64,000 bases of DNA, from positions 1,253,001 through 1,317,000 of the forward strand of contig NZ_CP029186.1 of the NCBI RefSeq assembly GCF_003096035.1, written 5' to 3'. Below the pieces are notes generated by a model, which worked only from the letters and a program-made list of their open reading frames with translations, searched no databases and was not told the origin of the DNA. Shown piece after piece: positions 15,958-25,800 of the stretch (its first letter is position 1; each line of letters begins with the position of its first letter). The stretch is from Flavobacterium album. Its GTDB lineage: Bacteria > Bacteroidota > Bacteroidia > Flavobacteriales > Flavobacteriaceae. Both the position numbers and the translations under genes were made by a program.

Positions 15958-16397
15958 CAGTTTCACGAACATGCCTGCCATAGGCAAGGTTACATAATTT
16001 TCCAATTCTTAGCACACATTTCTCACGCACTGTCACCGCGAGCACGAAGCGATCTTTCATTGTCGACAGAAGCAGAAAGATTCTTCGTCGTTCCCTGCCT
16101 TTGCCAGCAGGCAGGCTCCTCGCAAGGACATAAAGGAGACGGTATAGTTCGCCAATTCGTGCGTAAAAACTACTAATAATTAAACTTTCAAGATATTTAA
16201 CAATCCTTTAATTTAATCATACTTATAGTATTAAAATTTTATTAATTCACATTTGTATCTGCTATTTTATGGCTAAATTCGGGTATAAATAGCGCTGCGG
16301 CAAAATAATCTTCAAAATTGGCTTTAAAACACTTGTTTTTGTAAGTTTTTGAATTGCAGCATGGTAACTGAATTATAAACACAAAAGATAAAGGGTT
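15958..16397. other. intergenic region with REP-like hairpin
   Basis: No supported gene. It contains a CCTGCC-type palindrome (16094-16116) within a GC-richer patch, followed by an AT-rich stretch (about 16170-16390) expected to hold the promoter of the next gene; I could not fix a clear -7 box. Confidence 0.5.
16094..16116. repeat. REP-like CCTGCC/GGCAGG palindrome, copy 2
   Basis: CCTGCC, TTTGCCA spacer, then GCAGGCAGG. It differs from the copy at 5915-5938 by one base in the centre (A for G), so both belong to one small repeat family. Confidence 0.65.
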
Positions 16398-16871
16398 ATG
16401 AAAATCTCAAGAGTTCTGATCAACGGTTTGATCATATTTGCATGCATCGCGGCGTTCTTCCTTCTGATGGAGGCAGCCGGGCTGAAAGACCAGGTATATC
16501 TAAGGCTGGTAAACTTCATTTTTGTTATTTATGGTATAAACCGCACTATAAGCGCTAACTATAAAGACCACATCGACGGCTATTTTGCCAACCTGATTTC
16601 AGGTATACTAACAGCAATGGTGAGCCTTGTTGTGGGGATATTCGCCTTCATGGCCTATGTGGAATACAGGGGCGGGGCCGCGTACCTGCATACCTTTGCA
16701 AAAAGCTACATTTTTGGTGGCGGTGAGCCATCCATTAACGATTTTTGTATTGCGCTTGGCGTTGAAGGTACGGCAGCATCGGTAATTGTTTCCTTTGCGC
16801 TTATGCAATACTGGAAAGATAAAGTAGAGAAAATCAACAAAGTAGACGACGTGAACCACGTTCACAACTAA
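16398..16871 (+). CDS. four-helix membrane protein of unknown function
   Basis: This 157-residue protein has four hydrophobic segments (about residues 8-27, 34-50, 65-90 and 115-138). The C-terminus is charged (WKDKVEKINKVDDVNHVHN) and probably cytoplasmic. Two glycine-rich loops lie between helices 3 and 4 (YRGGAAYLHTF and FGGGEPSIND). I do not recognise the family; it resembles small uncharacterised integral membrane proteins common in Flavobacteriaceae. It is separated from bioB by 68 bp, and bioB has its own -7 box, so it is not clearly in the same operon. Confidence 0.7.
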   Translation: MKISRVLINGLIIFACIAAFFLLMEAAGLKDQVYLRLVNFIFVIYGINRTISANYKDHIDGYFANLISGILTAMVSLVVGIFAFMAYVEYRGGAAYLHTFAKSYIFGGGEPSINDFCIALGVEGTAASVIVSFALMQYWKDKVEKINKVDDVNHVHN

Positions 16872-16910
16872 TCTTTGTACAGTATAGTGCTGTAGGTAAC
16901 GGGAATTTGC

Positions 16911-16918
16911 TATTTTTG
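16911..16918 (+). promoter_or_regulatory. bioB promoter -7 box
   Basis: TATTTTTG matches TAnnTTTG, 21 bp upstream of the bioB ATG (16940). No clear TTTG at -33. It gives bioB a promoter separate from bioF and bioDA. Confidence 0.5.
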
Positions 16919-16939
16919 AAGCATTATTAAATATCCGTT

Positions 16940-18022
16940 ATGAACACAAGGCACGACTGGACCAAAGAAGAGATAATAGCTCTATATAATAAACCGATGA
17001 TGGACCTTCTGTTTGAAGCGGCATCGGTACACAGGGTAAACCACGATCCGAATGTGGTGCAGGTATCTACACTACTGTCTATAAAAACAGGGGGCTGCCC
17101 CGAAGACTGCGGCTACTGCCCACAGGCTGCCCGCTACCACACAGGCGTAGAAGGCAACGACCTCATGAGTGTACAGCAGGTAAAGGCACAGGCACTGCGC
17201 GCCAAGTCGAGCGGCTCATCGCGCGTTTGCATGGGGGCTGCGTGGCGTAACGTAAAAGACGGGCCGGAGTTTGACCAGGTGCTCGAAATGGTACGTACCA
17301 TCAACAAGCTTGATATGGAGGTATGCTGCACCCTGGGCATGATCACCGAGAACCAGGCCAAGCGCCTTGCCGAAGCAGGATTGTATGCTTACAACCACAA
17401 CTTAGATACATCTGAAGAATATTATAAGGAAGTGATTTCCACACGCGGTTTTGAAGACCGCCTGCAAACCATAGAAAACGTTAGGAAAACGAACGTTACC
17501 GTATGCAGCGGCGGTATCATAGGGATGGGGGAAAGCATAGAGGACCGTGCAGGAATGCTGGTTGCCTTAGCTTCATTGAACCCACAGCCGGAATCGGTGC
17601 CGATCAATGCGCTGGTAGCTGTGGAAGGCACGCCTATGGAAGATGAAAAGCCTGTAGAGATATGGGAAATGATACGCATGGTAGCAACTACCCGTATCGT
17701 GATGCCCGAAACGCAGGTAAGGCTATCGGCAGGGCGCACCCAGATGAGCCGTGAAGGCCAGGCGATGTGCTTTTTTGCAGGCGCCAATTCCATTTTCGCG
17801 GGAGACAAGCTGCTTACCACGCCAAACCCGGATGTAAATGACGACATGAAAATGTTTGAAACCTTAGGATTGGTGGCGCAAAAGCCATTCACCAAGGTAT
17901 CACAGCCAAAAACGGTGGAAGCAGAAGACTCGCAATATGCATCGCTTGGCGAAAAGCCGAAATGGAGCAGGCCGGGCCATAAGATTGAACGCAACCTCGA
18001 GGCCCAGGGTAAGAAAGTATAA
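16940..18022 (+). CDS. bioB: biotin synthase
   Basis: Radical SAM enzyme that inserts sulphur into dethiobiotin, the last step of biotin synthesis. 360 residues. The radical SAM cysteines are in KTGGCPEDCGYCPQAARYHTG (Cys53, Cys57, Cys60). Other marks are RVCMGAAWRNVKDGPEFDQVLEMV, CCTLGMITENQAKRLAEAG, YNHNLDTSEEYY, CSGGIIGMGES (a conserved [2Fe-2S]-ligand cysteine), and RLSAGRTQMSREGQAMCFFAGANSIFAGDKLLTT (containing the conserved Arg). The C-terminus runs about 20-30 residues past the core. It is unlinked from bioF and bioDA by 8-13 kb. Confidence 0.97.
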   Translation: MNTRHDWTKEEIIALYNKPMMDLLFEAASVHRVNHDPNVVQVSTLLSIKTGGCPEDCGYCPQAARYHTGVEGNDLMSVQQVKAQALRAKSSGSSRVCMGAAWRNVKDGPEFDQVLEMVRTINKLDMEVCCTLGMITENQAKRLAEAGLYAYNHNLDTSEEYYKEVISTRGFEDRLQTIENVRKTNVTVCSGGIIGMGESIEDRAGMLVALASLNPQPESVPINALVAVEGTPMEDEKPVEIWEMIRMVATTRIVMPETQVRLSAGRTQMSREGQAMCFFAGANSIFAGDKLLTTPNPDVNDDMKMFETLGLVAQKPFTKVSQPKTVEAEDSQYASLGEKPKWSRPGHKIERNLEAQGKKV

Positions 18023-18060
18023 TTTTTATAAATAAAAATAATGCGGGTTTTGTCCGCACC

Positions 18061-18094
18061 AGACCCGACAGGTTTTTAAAAACCTGTCGGGTCT
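18061..18094. terminator. perfect 34-bp palindrome, bioB terminator
   Basis: AGACCCGACAGGTTTTT is followed directly by its exact reverse complement, then a short T run. A 17-bp perfect stem with no designed loop is far stronger than needed; the ACCTGTC core is of the kind found as dispersed palindromes. It terminates bioB, and on the other strand faces no gene. Confidence 0.8.
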
Positions 18095-18152
18095 TTTGAT
18101 ATATATCCAAGCCAAAGATCTGGAAAGAGTGTTCGGGAGGGTTCTGATAATT

Positions 18153-18310
18153 ATATATCACTCCTCCGGAGTTCTAACCCACTCATGTCCAATATTTCTA
18201 TAAACATATCGCCCCGCTGGGGCTGCAACTAATGAGTCCCGGAGGGACGGAATATTTATAGTGAAAATGCTGACGGGATCTGCCTAAGCTCCGGAGGAGC
18301 GGTATATAAA
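18153..18310. repeat. MITE-like element, copy 1 (inverted relative to copy 2)
   Basis: About 155 bp with inverted ends built on CTCCTCCGGAG and CTCCGGAGGAGCGG. The inside carries conserved blocks: GGCGATATGTTTATAG (here on the minus strand), CCGTCCCTCCGGGACTCAT and ACTATAAATATTCCG. The reverse complement aligns along its full length with 22655-22810. No coding capacity. Confidence 0.75.
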
Positions 18311-18444
18311 AATAAATAACCCGGTAGAAAACTGGTTAATTCCATTTAGAGAGATTCATATGTTTGCAGACACGTATGTTCCTCAAAACCTTTGTGGTCT
18401 TTTCGTAGCTAGAAACCTTTTTTATGGGATAAAATAGTTATGCT

Positions 18445-18452
18445 TATATTTG
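18445..18452 (+). promoter_or_regulatory. promoter -7 box of TPR-HTH regulator 1
   Basis: TATATTTG, a perfect TAnnTTTG match, 23 bp before the GTG start at 18476. Confidence 0.55.
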
Positions 18453-18475
18453 GCATACCCTAATAAGCGCCGATT

Positions 18476-20143
18476 GTGATAACGCATAAGAAACATACCC
18501 GCAGCAAAGCAGCCTTCATGGCCTTGCTATGCCTGTTTTTTTGCGTACCGGCTATGGCGAATACCATTGCACACTGCGATGAGCTTATAAAAAAAGGCAT
18601 CGATGCCATGTGGAACAAAGACCACGTGAAATCGCTCGAGTTGCTGACAGAGGCCCGCAACCTTGCCGAAAAGAATCACTGGTACAAGCAGCAGTTTTTG
18701 GCGACCAACAATATAGGGGCCAACTATTATACAATACTCGAGTACGGAGAGGCGCTGCATTATTACCTGGAAAGCTATAACATAGCCGTAAAGGAACTTG
18801 ATCCCAAGCATGAAATGGTGGTACTCAATAATATCGCCATTCTGTATTCCAAGGAAAAGAAGTATGACAAGGCGCGCGAATACTTCAAAAAAGCCTATGA
18901 TATTGCAAGGGAGAATAAGGATAACTTCAAGATAGGCATGTATGCCATGAACCTTGGTAACCTTGCCAATGAAATGAACAATCCCAAGGAAGCCAGGGCC
19001 TATATCCTGGAATCGTTCCCTTACCTTAAAGCCGACCCGCAAATGCACATGCTCGCACAAGTTGGCCTGGCAGACAACGACCTGCTGCAGGGTAACCCGC
19101 GCCAGGCAAGGGAAAAAGCGATTAACCTTTACAATACCGCACCCAACCTTAATTTCAACGAAACGGGCAGTTCGCTATTGCTCATTGTCACCAAAAGCTA
19201 CCTTCGGGAGGGCAATTATCCTAAAGCGATAGAAAGCGGGCAAAAGCTGCTGGACACAAAACCCAACCTTGACAGCAGGAAAACGGCTTTTGATTTATTG
19301 GCGCAGGCCTATACAAAAAACGGTAATTATACCGAGGCTCTGAAGTATAAGGATTCGGTAGTATCGGCCATTGAAGAACTGGAGGAAACCAAGAATAAAA
19401 TACTGCTCAACAGCAACGAGGCAAGATTCCGGATACAGGATTATAAGAACCAGCTGGCCATCAATGAGGAGAAAAGCGCTGCCGAGAGGAACCTGTTCTA
19501 TTATATAATAGCGGTAATTATCGCTGTGGTGACCATCATTATCCTTGTATTGAGGAGCGTGTCGGTAAAGCTGAGGCAGAAAAAGCTCATTGCCGAACAG
19601 AACGAGAGGGTTATTGCGCTGGAACTCGAAAAGGAAAAGAACGACAACCTCCTGCTTGAAAAACAGATCCGTGAAAAAGAAACCCAGGCTTTGCTGGAAC
19701 AGGAAAAACTGAAGAATGAGATCGAGGCCCGCAACAGGAAGTTGTCGGCAAAGGCATTGTACCTTTCCGGCAGGAACGGGCTTATTGAGGAGGTGATCGC
19801 ATCGCTTTCGCAAATACCGGCATTGTCAGGCAACAAGTCATTATCCGGCCATATAAAAACCTTAAAGGACCATTTGAAGACCGACCATGAATGGGACAGC
19901 TTCATCACACATTTTGAAGAAGTAAACCACGGCTTCCTGAACCGCCTCAAAAATCTGCACCCTTCGCTTACTGCAAATGACATCCGGTTCATCTCTTACA
20001 TTTACATGAACCTTAGCACAAAGGAAATTTCATCTATGCTTAACATTACGGCCGAAGCCTGCCGCAAAAGGAAGGAAAGGATAGCTGCTAAAATGGAGCT
20101 TCCGGAAGATGTTTCCTTATATGATTATTTATCAGCTATTTAA
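18476..20143 (+). CDS. membrane-anchored TPR protein with C-terminal LuxR-like HTH (regulator 1)
   Basis: This 555-residue protein starts at GTG 18476. The basic stretch KKHTRSK followed by a hydrophobic core AAFMALLCLFFCVPAMA makes a good signal peptide; starting at the internal ATG would lose the positive charges. TPR-type helices fill about residues 28-315 (for example EMVVLNNIAILYSKEKKYDKAREYFKKAYDIA). A single membrane helix lies at about 342-362, a charged coiled coil at about 365-430, and a C-terminal HTH at 499-555 (LTANDIRFISYIYMNLSTKEISSML) closes it. So the TPRs face the periplasm and the HTH the cytoplasm. It lies 122 bp upstream of a T9SS cargo gene, which it may regulate (inference). 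Confidence 0.85.
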   Translation: MITHKKHTRSKAAFMALLCLFFCVPAMANTIAHCDELIKKGIDAMWNKDHVKSLELLTEARNLAEKNHWYKQQFLATNNIGANYYTILEYGEALHYYLESYNIAVKELDPKHEMVVLNNIAILYSKEKKYDKAREYFKKAYDIARENKDNFKIGMYAMNLGNLANEMNNPKEARAYILESFPYLKADPQMHMLAQVGLADNDLLQGNPRQAREKAINLYNTAPNLNFNETGSSLLLIVTKSYLREGNYPKAIESGQKLLDTKPNLDSRKTAFDLLAQAYTKNGNYTEALKYKDSVVSAIEELEETKNKILLNSNEARFRIQDYKNQLAINEEKSAAERNLFYYIIAVIIAVVTIIILVLRSVSVKLRQKKLIAEQNERVIALELEKEKNDNLLLEKQIREKETQALLEQEKLKNEIEARNRKLSAKALYLSGRNGLIEEVIASLSQIPALSGNKSLSGHIKTLKDHLKTDHEWDSFITHFEEVNHGFLNRLKNLHPSLTANDIRFISYIYMNLSTKEISSMLNITAEACRKRKERIAAKMELPEDVSLYDYLSAI

Positions 20144-20265
20144 AGATGGGTAATCACGCTATTTAGGTTTTTATGTCACACTATTTCCTGTTTAAATTTT
20201 TGTTATGTAATTGTTTTTAGTGAAAATTGTAATGTCAATTTTTACCAACTTAAAAAACAATTTAT

Positions 20266-22509
20266 ATGAAAAGAATTACAATTCTCGCCATGCTGCTCAT
20301 GGCAGGCTTTACCGGCCATGCCCAGTTCAGCTACGAGGCCAAAGATGACTACGGCAGGCTGGAAGGCATAACTTATGACCTGGAAGTACATAATAAACTT
20401 TATGCTGTTTCGCTGAATAACCACATCGTTGTTTCTTATGATAACGGCACAACGTGGGACCTGCTGTATGCTTACCCGAATACAGGGGCAAGGCTTACCA
20501 ACCTGAAGATGCTTCCCGGCAATGAGAACCTCTGCTTTTCGATCGTCAACCTGTACACCGAAGAGGACGGGATCTATATTTTAAATATAGAGGATAATGA
20601 AATCGTGAGCTCTTTTGGACTGCCGGTACCGGATCAAAACCCGAGCATTAATAATTTCGCTATTTATGACAGCGAAGCTTCTACCATCCTGATCAACGTG
20701 AGTACTGACACCGGTTACAAAGCGTTTTACACCACTACGGGAGGCGAGAATTGGACAGAAGTATACAATTCTGCAGAGAATAATGATGTGGCGATAGGAA
20801 CTGTTGCCATTAGCCCTGACAATCCGGCAAAATTATTTATGACACGTGGCAATGGCCCTGGCGATGTAGATGGCGGTGTCCTGATTTCGACCGACTCCGG
20901 TGAAACCTGGACAGAGAAGCTTCCGGGGGTTGTGCTGAACCCTATTGATTTTGATCCGCAAAACCCGATGGAAATCATGGTAGGTACAGATATGTTTGAT
21001 TTCGACACACCTGAAAACCTGTACCGCTCTATAGACGGTGGCGAAACATGGAACATTGTGCCTGCAGCATGGACGGATATGGTGCTTAATAATATAATTG
21101 TTATTAAATACCATCCTTACCTGGATGATGTGATCTATGTACTTGAGGAGAACGAGATCGCCTTTACCGAGGACGGCGGTACTACATGGCAATTAACAGC
21201 ATATCCTGAAGAGGAATATTACTACGGCTTATCGTTGACGCTTAATCCTTTTGATAAGGAGGCTATCCTTACTACAAACATGTACCCGATGAGGACTACA
21301 AACGGTGGCGCTACCATCACGCAGGTGAAAGCACCATTTTGTACGGTGAACAGCGTATCGGCAGTAAAGTTTGGCACTACAGAGCATTTATATTATGGTG
21401 CACAGGGAGGCCGCCTTCATAAAGACTATTCAACGAATGTTACCGATGCATACGATATAGAATCACCGGCAACATTCAGCCCATCGGCCAATACCATTAT
21501 TGCCGACCCGTTGAATGAAGGCAGGATATTCATGGCCGAAGGCGGAGGCTTTTTGGGAGGCAACCTTTATGTAAGCACAGATCATGGCGCAACCCGTTCT
21601 ATGCTGATGGGCGTGTCTGGCTTTAAAGGCCTTGCCGTAGACCCTGCAAATGATAACATTGTTTATGTAGTACTGGACGAGTGGGGCATGGGTTCTCTAA
21701 GCAAGCTTGACCTTACCGATCTTGGGGCAGTAGTGAGCACACCGGTAATGACTCCGGGAGACGGCCCGATAGGTGGAATACTTGCCTACCCGAACCTGCT
21801 TATCCTTGCTAAGAATGGAACAGTATACAAATCTGTTGACGATGGCGCTAACTGGACAGAGCTTTATACAGTTGATGGTGGTGGCATTATTGCTGATCTT
21901 TCGGCTAACCCGCTTAACGCGAATGGATTTGGTATCGCAACAAGCAATGGCGTTTATGCTACGGCTGACGGCGGCGCTAACTGGACAACAGCCCTTGAAG
22001 GTGTTGATGCACGAAAAGTAGAATTTTCTGACCTTGATAATGGTGTAATGGCAGTGGGTGTGTATAATGGAGAGAACACTACCGATGCTTACATCACGTA
22101 TTTTAACGGCGCTAACTGGATGACCGTTACACCGGCAGAGATGAACTACCTGCAATCATATGCCATGGATTTCAATTTTGTTGGAGATAATATCAATGCC
22201 TATGTAGGTACGATAGATATGGGTGTCATCCGTTACAGCTTCCCGATCGAGGTATTAGGGACTAACGATCCTTCGCTTGCAGCCAATAAAGTAATCCTGG
22301 CACCAAACCCGGCATCAGATTATGTAACCGTACACACCTCGCAGTTATCAGAGGTGAAAAATGTAGCGGTTTATACCATCACCGGTCAAAAAGTGCTTGA
22401 ATCGGCGCAACCAGCCTTTAGTGTTTCGCATCTGAGCAAGGGAGTATATGTGGTAAAAGCAGAAACAGCTTCAGGCGCAGTTACTTCGGCTAAACTGGTA
22501 AAAGAATAA
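20266..22509 (+). CDS. T9SS-exported protein with BNR/sialidase-like repeats
   Basis: This 747-residue secreted protein has a signal peptide about 1-19 (MKRITILAMLLMAGFTGHAQ). The body is a beta-propeller-like array with recurrent Asp-box/BNR motifs: SYDNGTTWDLLY, TGGENWTEVY, STDSGETWTEKL, SIDGGETWNIV, TEDGGTTWQL, STDHGATRSM, SVDDGANWTELY and TADGGANWTTAL. It ends in a type A T9SS sorting domain (about 670-747: VILAPNPASDYVTVHT, GVYVVKAETASGAVTSAKLVKE). Such VPS10/sortilin-like propellers bind glycans or proteins; there is no evidence for sialidase catalysis. The neighbour upstream is a TPR-HTH regulator, and the pair is flanked by inverted MITE-like copies. Confidence 0.88.
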   Translation: MKRITILAMLLMAGFTGHAQFSYEAKDDYGRLEGITYDLEVHNKLYAVSLNNHIVVSYDNGTTWDLLYAYPNTGARLTNLKMLPGNENLCFSIVNLYTEEDGIYILNIEDNEIVSSFGLPVPDQNPSINNFAIYDSEASTILINVSTDTGYKAFYTTTGGENWTEVYNSAENNDVAIGTVAISPDNPAKLFMTRGNGPGDVDGGVLISTDSGETWTEKLPGVVLNPIDFDPQNPMEIMVGTDMFDFDTPENLYRSIDGGETWNIVPAAWTDMVLNNIIVIKYHPYLDDVIYVLEENEIAFTEDGGTTWQLTAYPEEEYYYGLSLTLNPFDKEAILTTNMYPMRTTNGGATITQVKAPFCTVNSVSAVKFGTTEHLYYGAQGGRLHKDYSTNVTDAYDIESPATFSPSANTIIADPLNEGRIFMAEGGGFLGGNLYVSTDHGATRSMLMGVSGFKGLAVDPANDNIVYVVLDEWGMGSLSKLDLTDLGAVVSTPVMTPGDGPIGGILAYPNLLILAKNGTVYKSVDDGANWTELYTVDGGGIIADLSANPLNANGFGIATSNGVYATADGGANWTTALEGVDARKVEFSDLDNGVMAVGVYNGENTTDAYITYFNGANWMTVTPAEMNYLQSYAMDFNFVGDNINAYVGTIDMGVIRYSFPIEVLGTNDPSLAANKVILAPNPASDYVTVHTSQLSEVKNVAVYTITGQKVLESAQPAFSVSHLSKGVYVVKAETASGAVTSAKLVKE

Positions 22510-22877
22510 GTAGTGTTTTAGGAATGGGAAGCTGGAATTTCCCGCATTTTTTGGTTTGCAGCCCGGCAACGGGCTGCAAACTATCATTTTACAGATCTGA
22601 CAGGTTTTGAAATTTAGTTTAATGCAATTAGATGTTTACTAAGTAGATTAAATTACGTGCCGCTCCTCCGGAGCTCCAAAACGCTGCGTTAACTTTTACT
22701 ATAAATATTCCGTCCCTCCGGGACTCATGAGTGGCAGCCCCGGCGGGGCGATATGTTTATAGGAATATTGAATAGGAGTGAACCAGAGCTCCGGAGGAGC
22801 GGCATATAAATTATTCAAACGGTTAGACTTATATTTCAAACCTGTCCAGGTTTAATTACAATAGATCAAAAAAAATC
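22510..22877. other. intergenic region with hairpin and MITE-like copy
   Basis: No gene supported. It holds a perfect 11-bp-stem hairpin at 22554-22581 (GTTTGCAGCCC, 6-nt loop, complement) that probably ends the BNR gene transcript, then the MITE-like element at 22655-22810. A weak TATATTTC at 22830-22837 might serve the next gene. Confidence 0.55.
22655..22810. repeat. MITE-like element, copy 2
   Basis: About 155 bp bounded by GCCGCTCCTCCGGAGCTC and its inverse GAGCTCCGGAGGAGCGGC, a near-perfect 18-bp terminal inverted repeat. Internal conserved blocks match the reverse complement of 18153-18310. This copy has the better preserved ends. It is non-coding. Confidence 0.75.
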
Positions 22878-25800
22878 ATGAAAAGAATTATTACGACATT
22901 ATGCCTTATGTTATTACTTTCTGTGTCTTGCTATGCACAGGAATTTAGCGAAGGGTTTGAAGATCCCTGGACGGCAGGAACAGGACCCAACACAGGGCCT
23001 CCGGGCGGTTGGGGAATATATGAAAATGGAATTGGTACCTCGGTACACTGGGTACAAAGTGCGGCAGGAAGCGCATTGCAGCCTCCCCATGCCGGCAACC
23101 ATGCGGCCTACCTGAACAAGGAAAGCGTGCCTTCGGGAATTGCAGAAGACTGGCTGGCAACGCCACAGTTTACCATGCCGGAAAATGCGCAGGTGCGTTT
23201 TTTTTCGAGGCTTACCACACCCCAGGTAGAGGCTAACATATACGAAGTACGCATATCTACATCGCCCATACAGGGCAGCCTTGACCAGTATGTGCTATTG
23301 CAAGCCTGGACGGAGACAGAAATAAACCCGGTATATAATGTTTACACAGAAAAAGTGGTGGACATTCCGGCCGAATATTTTGGGCAATCCGTTTACATAG
23401 CCCTTGTAATGAAGAATAACAACGGCGACCGCTGGCTGGTAGACGATTTTAAGGTCATTAAAAGATGCATGCCGCCGGTGGATATAACAATACCCGCTGG
23501 GAGCATAACCCTTGATTCGGCACAGGTTAACTGGACCAACAATAGCGGCGCAACAACATGGGAAGTAGAAGTTGTTGAGGCAGGCCAGCCGTTTACGGGC
23601 ACAGGACAAACTTTTACTACCCCGCCACCGGTGACAGTAGATGGGCTGGATGATTCCACAGTATACAAAGTACAGGTACGTGCTGTATGCGGCACCGACA
23701 TGGTGAGCGACTGGAGTGAAGCGATAAATTTTACTACAGTATTTACCCCTCCGGCCAATGACGAATGTACTGCAGCAACCCCATTGACAGTAAACCCTAC
23801 CGATGCCTGTACAGCAACATCGCCGGGAATCCTAAATGCAGCGACCGCATCGCCGCAAGGCAATACCTGTATCGGTACAGCAGATGATGATGTGTGGTTT
23901 GAATTTACAGCCACCAACGTAAAGCATATTATAACCATTAACAATATTGTTGGGAACGACACCGATTTGGTGCATGCAGTGTACTCGGGAGATTGTAATG
24001 CCTTATCACTCCTTTATTGCAGCGACCCCAACAACAGCACAGCCATAAGCCTTACTCCCGGGCAGTTATATAAAATAAGGGTGTATTCTAAATCGGGTAC
24101 TCCAACAACGACATTTGATATTTGTGTGGCATCACCGCCGCTGCCGCCAGTAAATGACTCTTGTGCTAATGCGGTAACGGTGCCGGTAAATACGGATGAT
24201 TCCTGTACCCTGACTACACCGGGCACTATTGCATTGGCAACAGCCTCACCGGAGCCGAACACCTGTGCAGGCAATGACGATGACGATGTTTGGTTTGAAT
24301 TTACAGCAACAAATACATCGCACACCATATCGCTGCTCAATATAACGGGCGGCACACCGGATCTTTTCCATGTGGTGTACCAGGGCGATATATGCGGTTC
24401 CCTGACACAATTGTATTGTAGCAATCCCGAAAGTAGTGTGGCCAATGGTCTTATTATCGGGCAGAAATACAAGGTAAGGGTTTATTCGTTTACCGGAACC
24501 GGAGGGCAGACATCTTCGTTCAATATTTGTATAGGGGTGCCGCCGCCACCGCCTGCCAATGACGAGTGTGCAAATGCAACTGTGCTTACCGTGAACCCAA
24601 CGTTGCAATGTACCGCGTTTGCTTCGGCAACGGTATCTTCGGCAACACCTTCGCCTGAGGCAAATACCTGTGACGGCAGCGATGACGACGATGTATGGTT
24701 TGAGTTTACGGCCACAAACACAGTCCACACCATTTCTTTATATAATGTAACAGGTAGCACCAACAACCTGTACCACGTGCTTTATGAAGGCAACAACTGC
24801 GGCGCACTGACACAATTGTATTGCAGCGACCCGAATACCAGTACCGCAATGAACCTTACCGTAGGGCAAACCTACAAGATAAGGGTGTATACTTTTTCGG
24901 CAACTACCGGACAAAACACGGCTTTCGATATTTGTGTAAGCACGCTTCCGCCGCCACCGCCAAATGACGAATGTACTGCCGCCACGGTTGTGCCGGTAAA
25001 CCCAACCGATGCCTGCAACCAGAAAGTTCCGGGCACCATAATTTCGGCAACCGCATCGCCGCAGCCAAATGCCTGTACCGGCAGTGCGGATGATGATGTT
25101 TGGTTCGAGTTTACCGCTACCAATGCATCGCACCTCATAAGCCTGTCCAATGTAACGGGCACCGCTCCCGATCTTTTCCATGTGGTATATTCCGGTTCCG
25201 ATTGCGGTGCGCTGACACAATTGTATTGCAGCGATAACAACAGCAGCGTTGCTAACGGCCTTACCATAGGGCAGGTGTATAAAGTAAGGGTATATACCGT
25301 TACCGCTGCACCGGGGCAGACGACTGCTTTTGAGATATGTGTGGCCACACCGCCACCGCCACCGGTTAATGACGATTGTGCCAATGCTATTGTGATCCCT
25401 GTAAATGCCGGAACGGAATGTGTCCAGTCAGTAACAGGTACGATCTATTCGGCCACGGCATCTGCCCAGGCGAACATCTGCAACGGTACTTCCGATGACG
25501 ATATATGGTTCACGTTTACCGCCACGGCAACTAACCACGATATTGCGATTACCAATATTACCGGCAGCACGACCGTTTTGGTGCACGCCCTGTATAAGGG
25601 AGACGATTGTGGCGCGCTTACTCCTGTATATTGCAGCACGACCAACAGCAGCAATGCAGCCTACCTGGTTCCGGGTCAGAAATATACCCTTCGCATTTTC
25701 AGCTATACTGCTAATCCGGGTCAGACATCGGCGTTCACGGTTTGTGTTACCACGCCGGAACAGCCTATATTTACGGATGAAACGACTTATACTGTTCCCC

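Larger units (their letters stand above)
18023..18475. other. intergenic region with palindromic terminator and MITE-like copy
   Basis: No gene supported. It holds the 34-bp perfect palindrome at 18061-18094, the MITE-like element at 18153-18310, a CAAAACCTTTG-type half repeat (about 18384-18400) and the promoter of the next gene (18445-18452). Confidence 0.6.

Noticed and set aside
20266..22509. Sialidase activity of the BNR protein
   Set aside because: Asp-box repeats are present but no sialidase catalytic FRIP/Arg triad is visible; it is called only a BNR-repeat protein.
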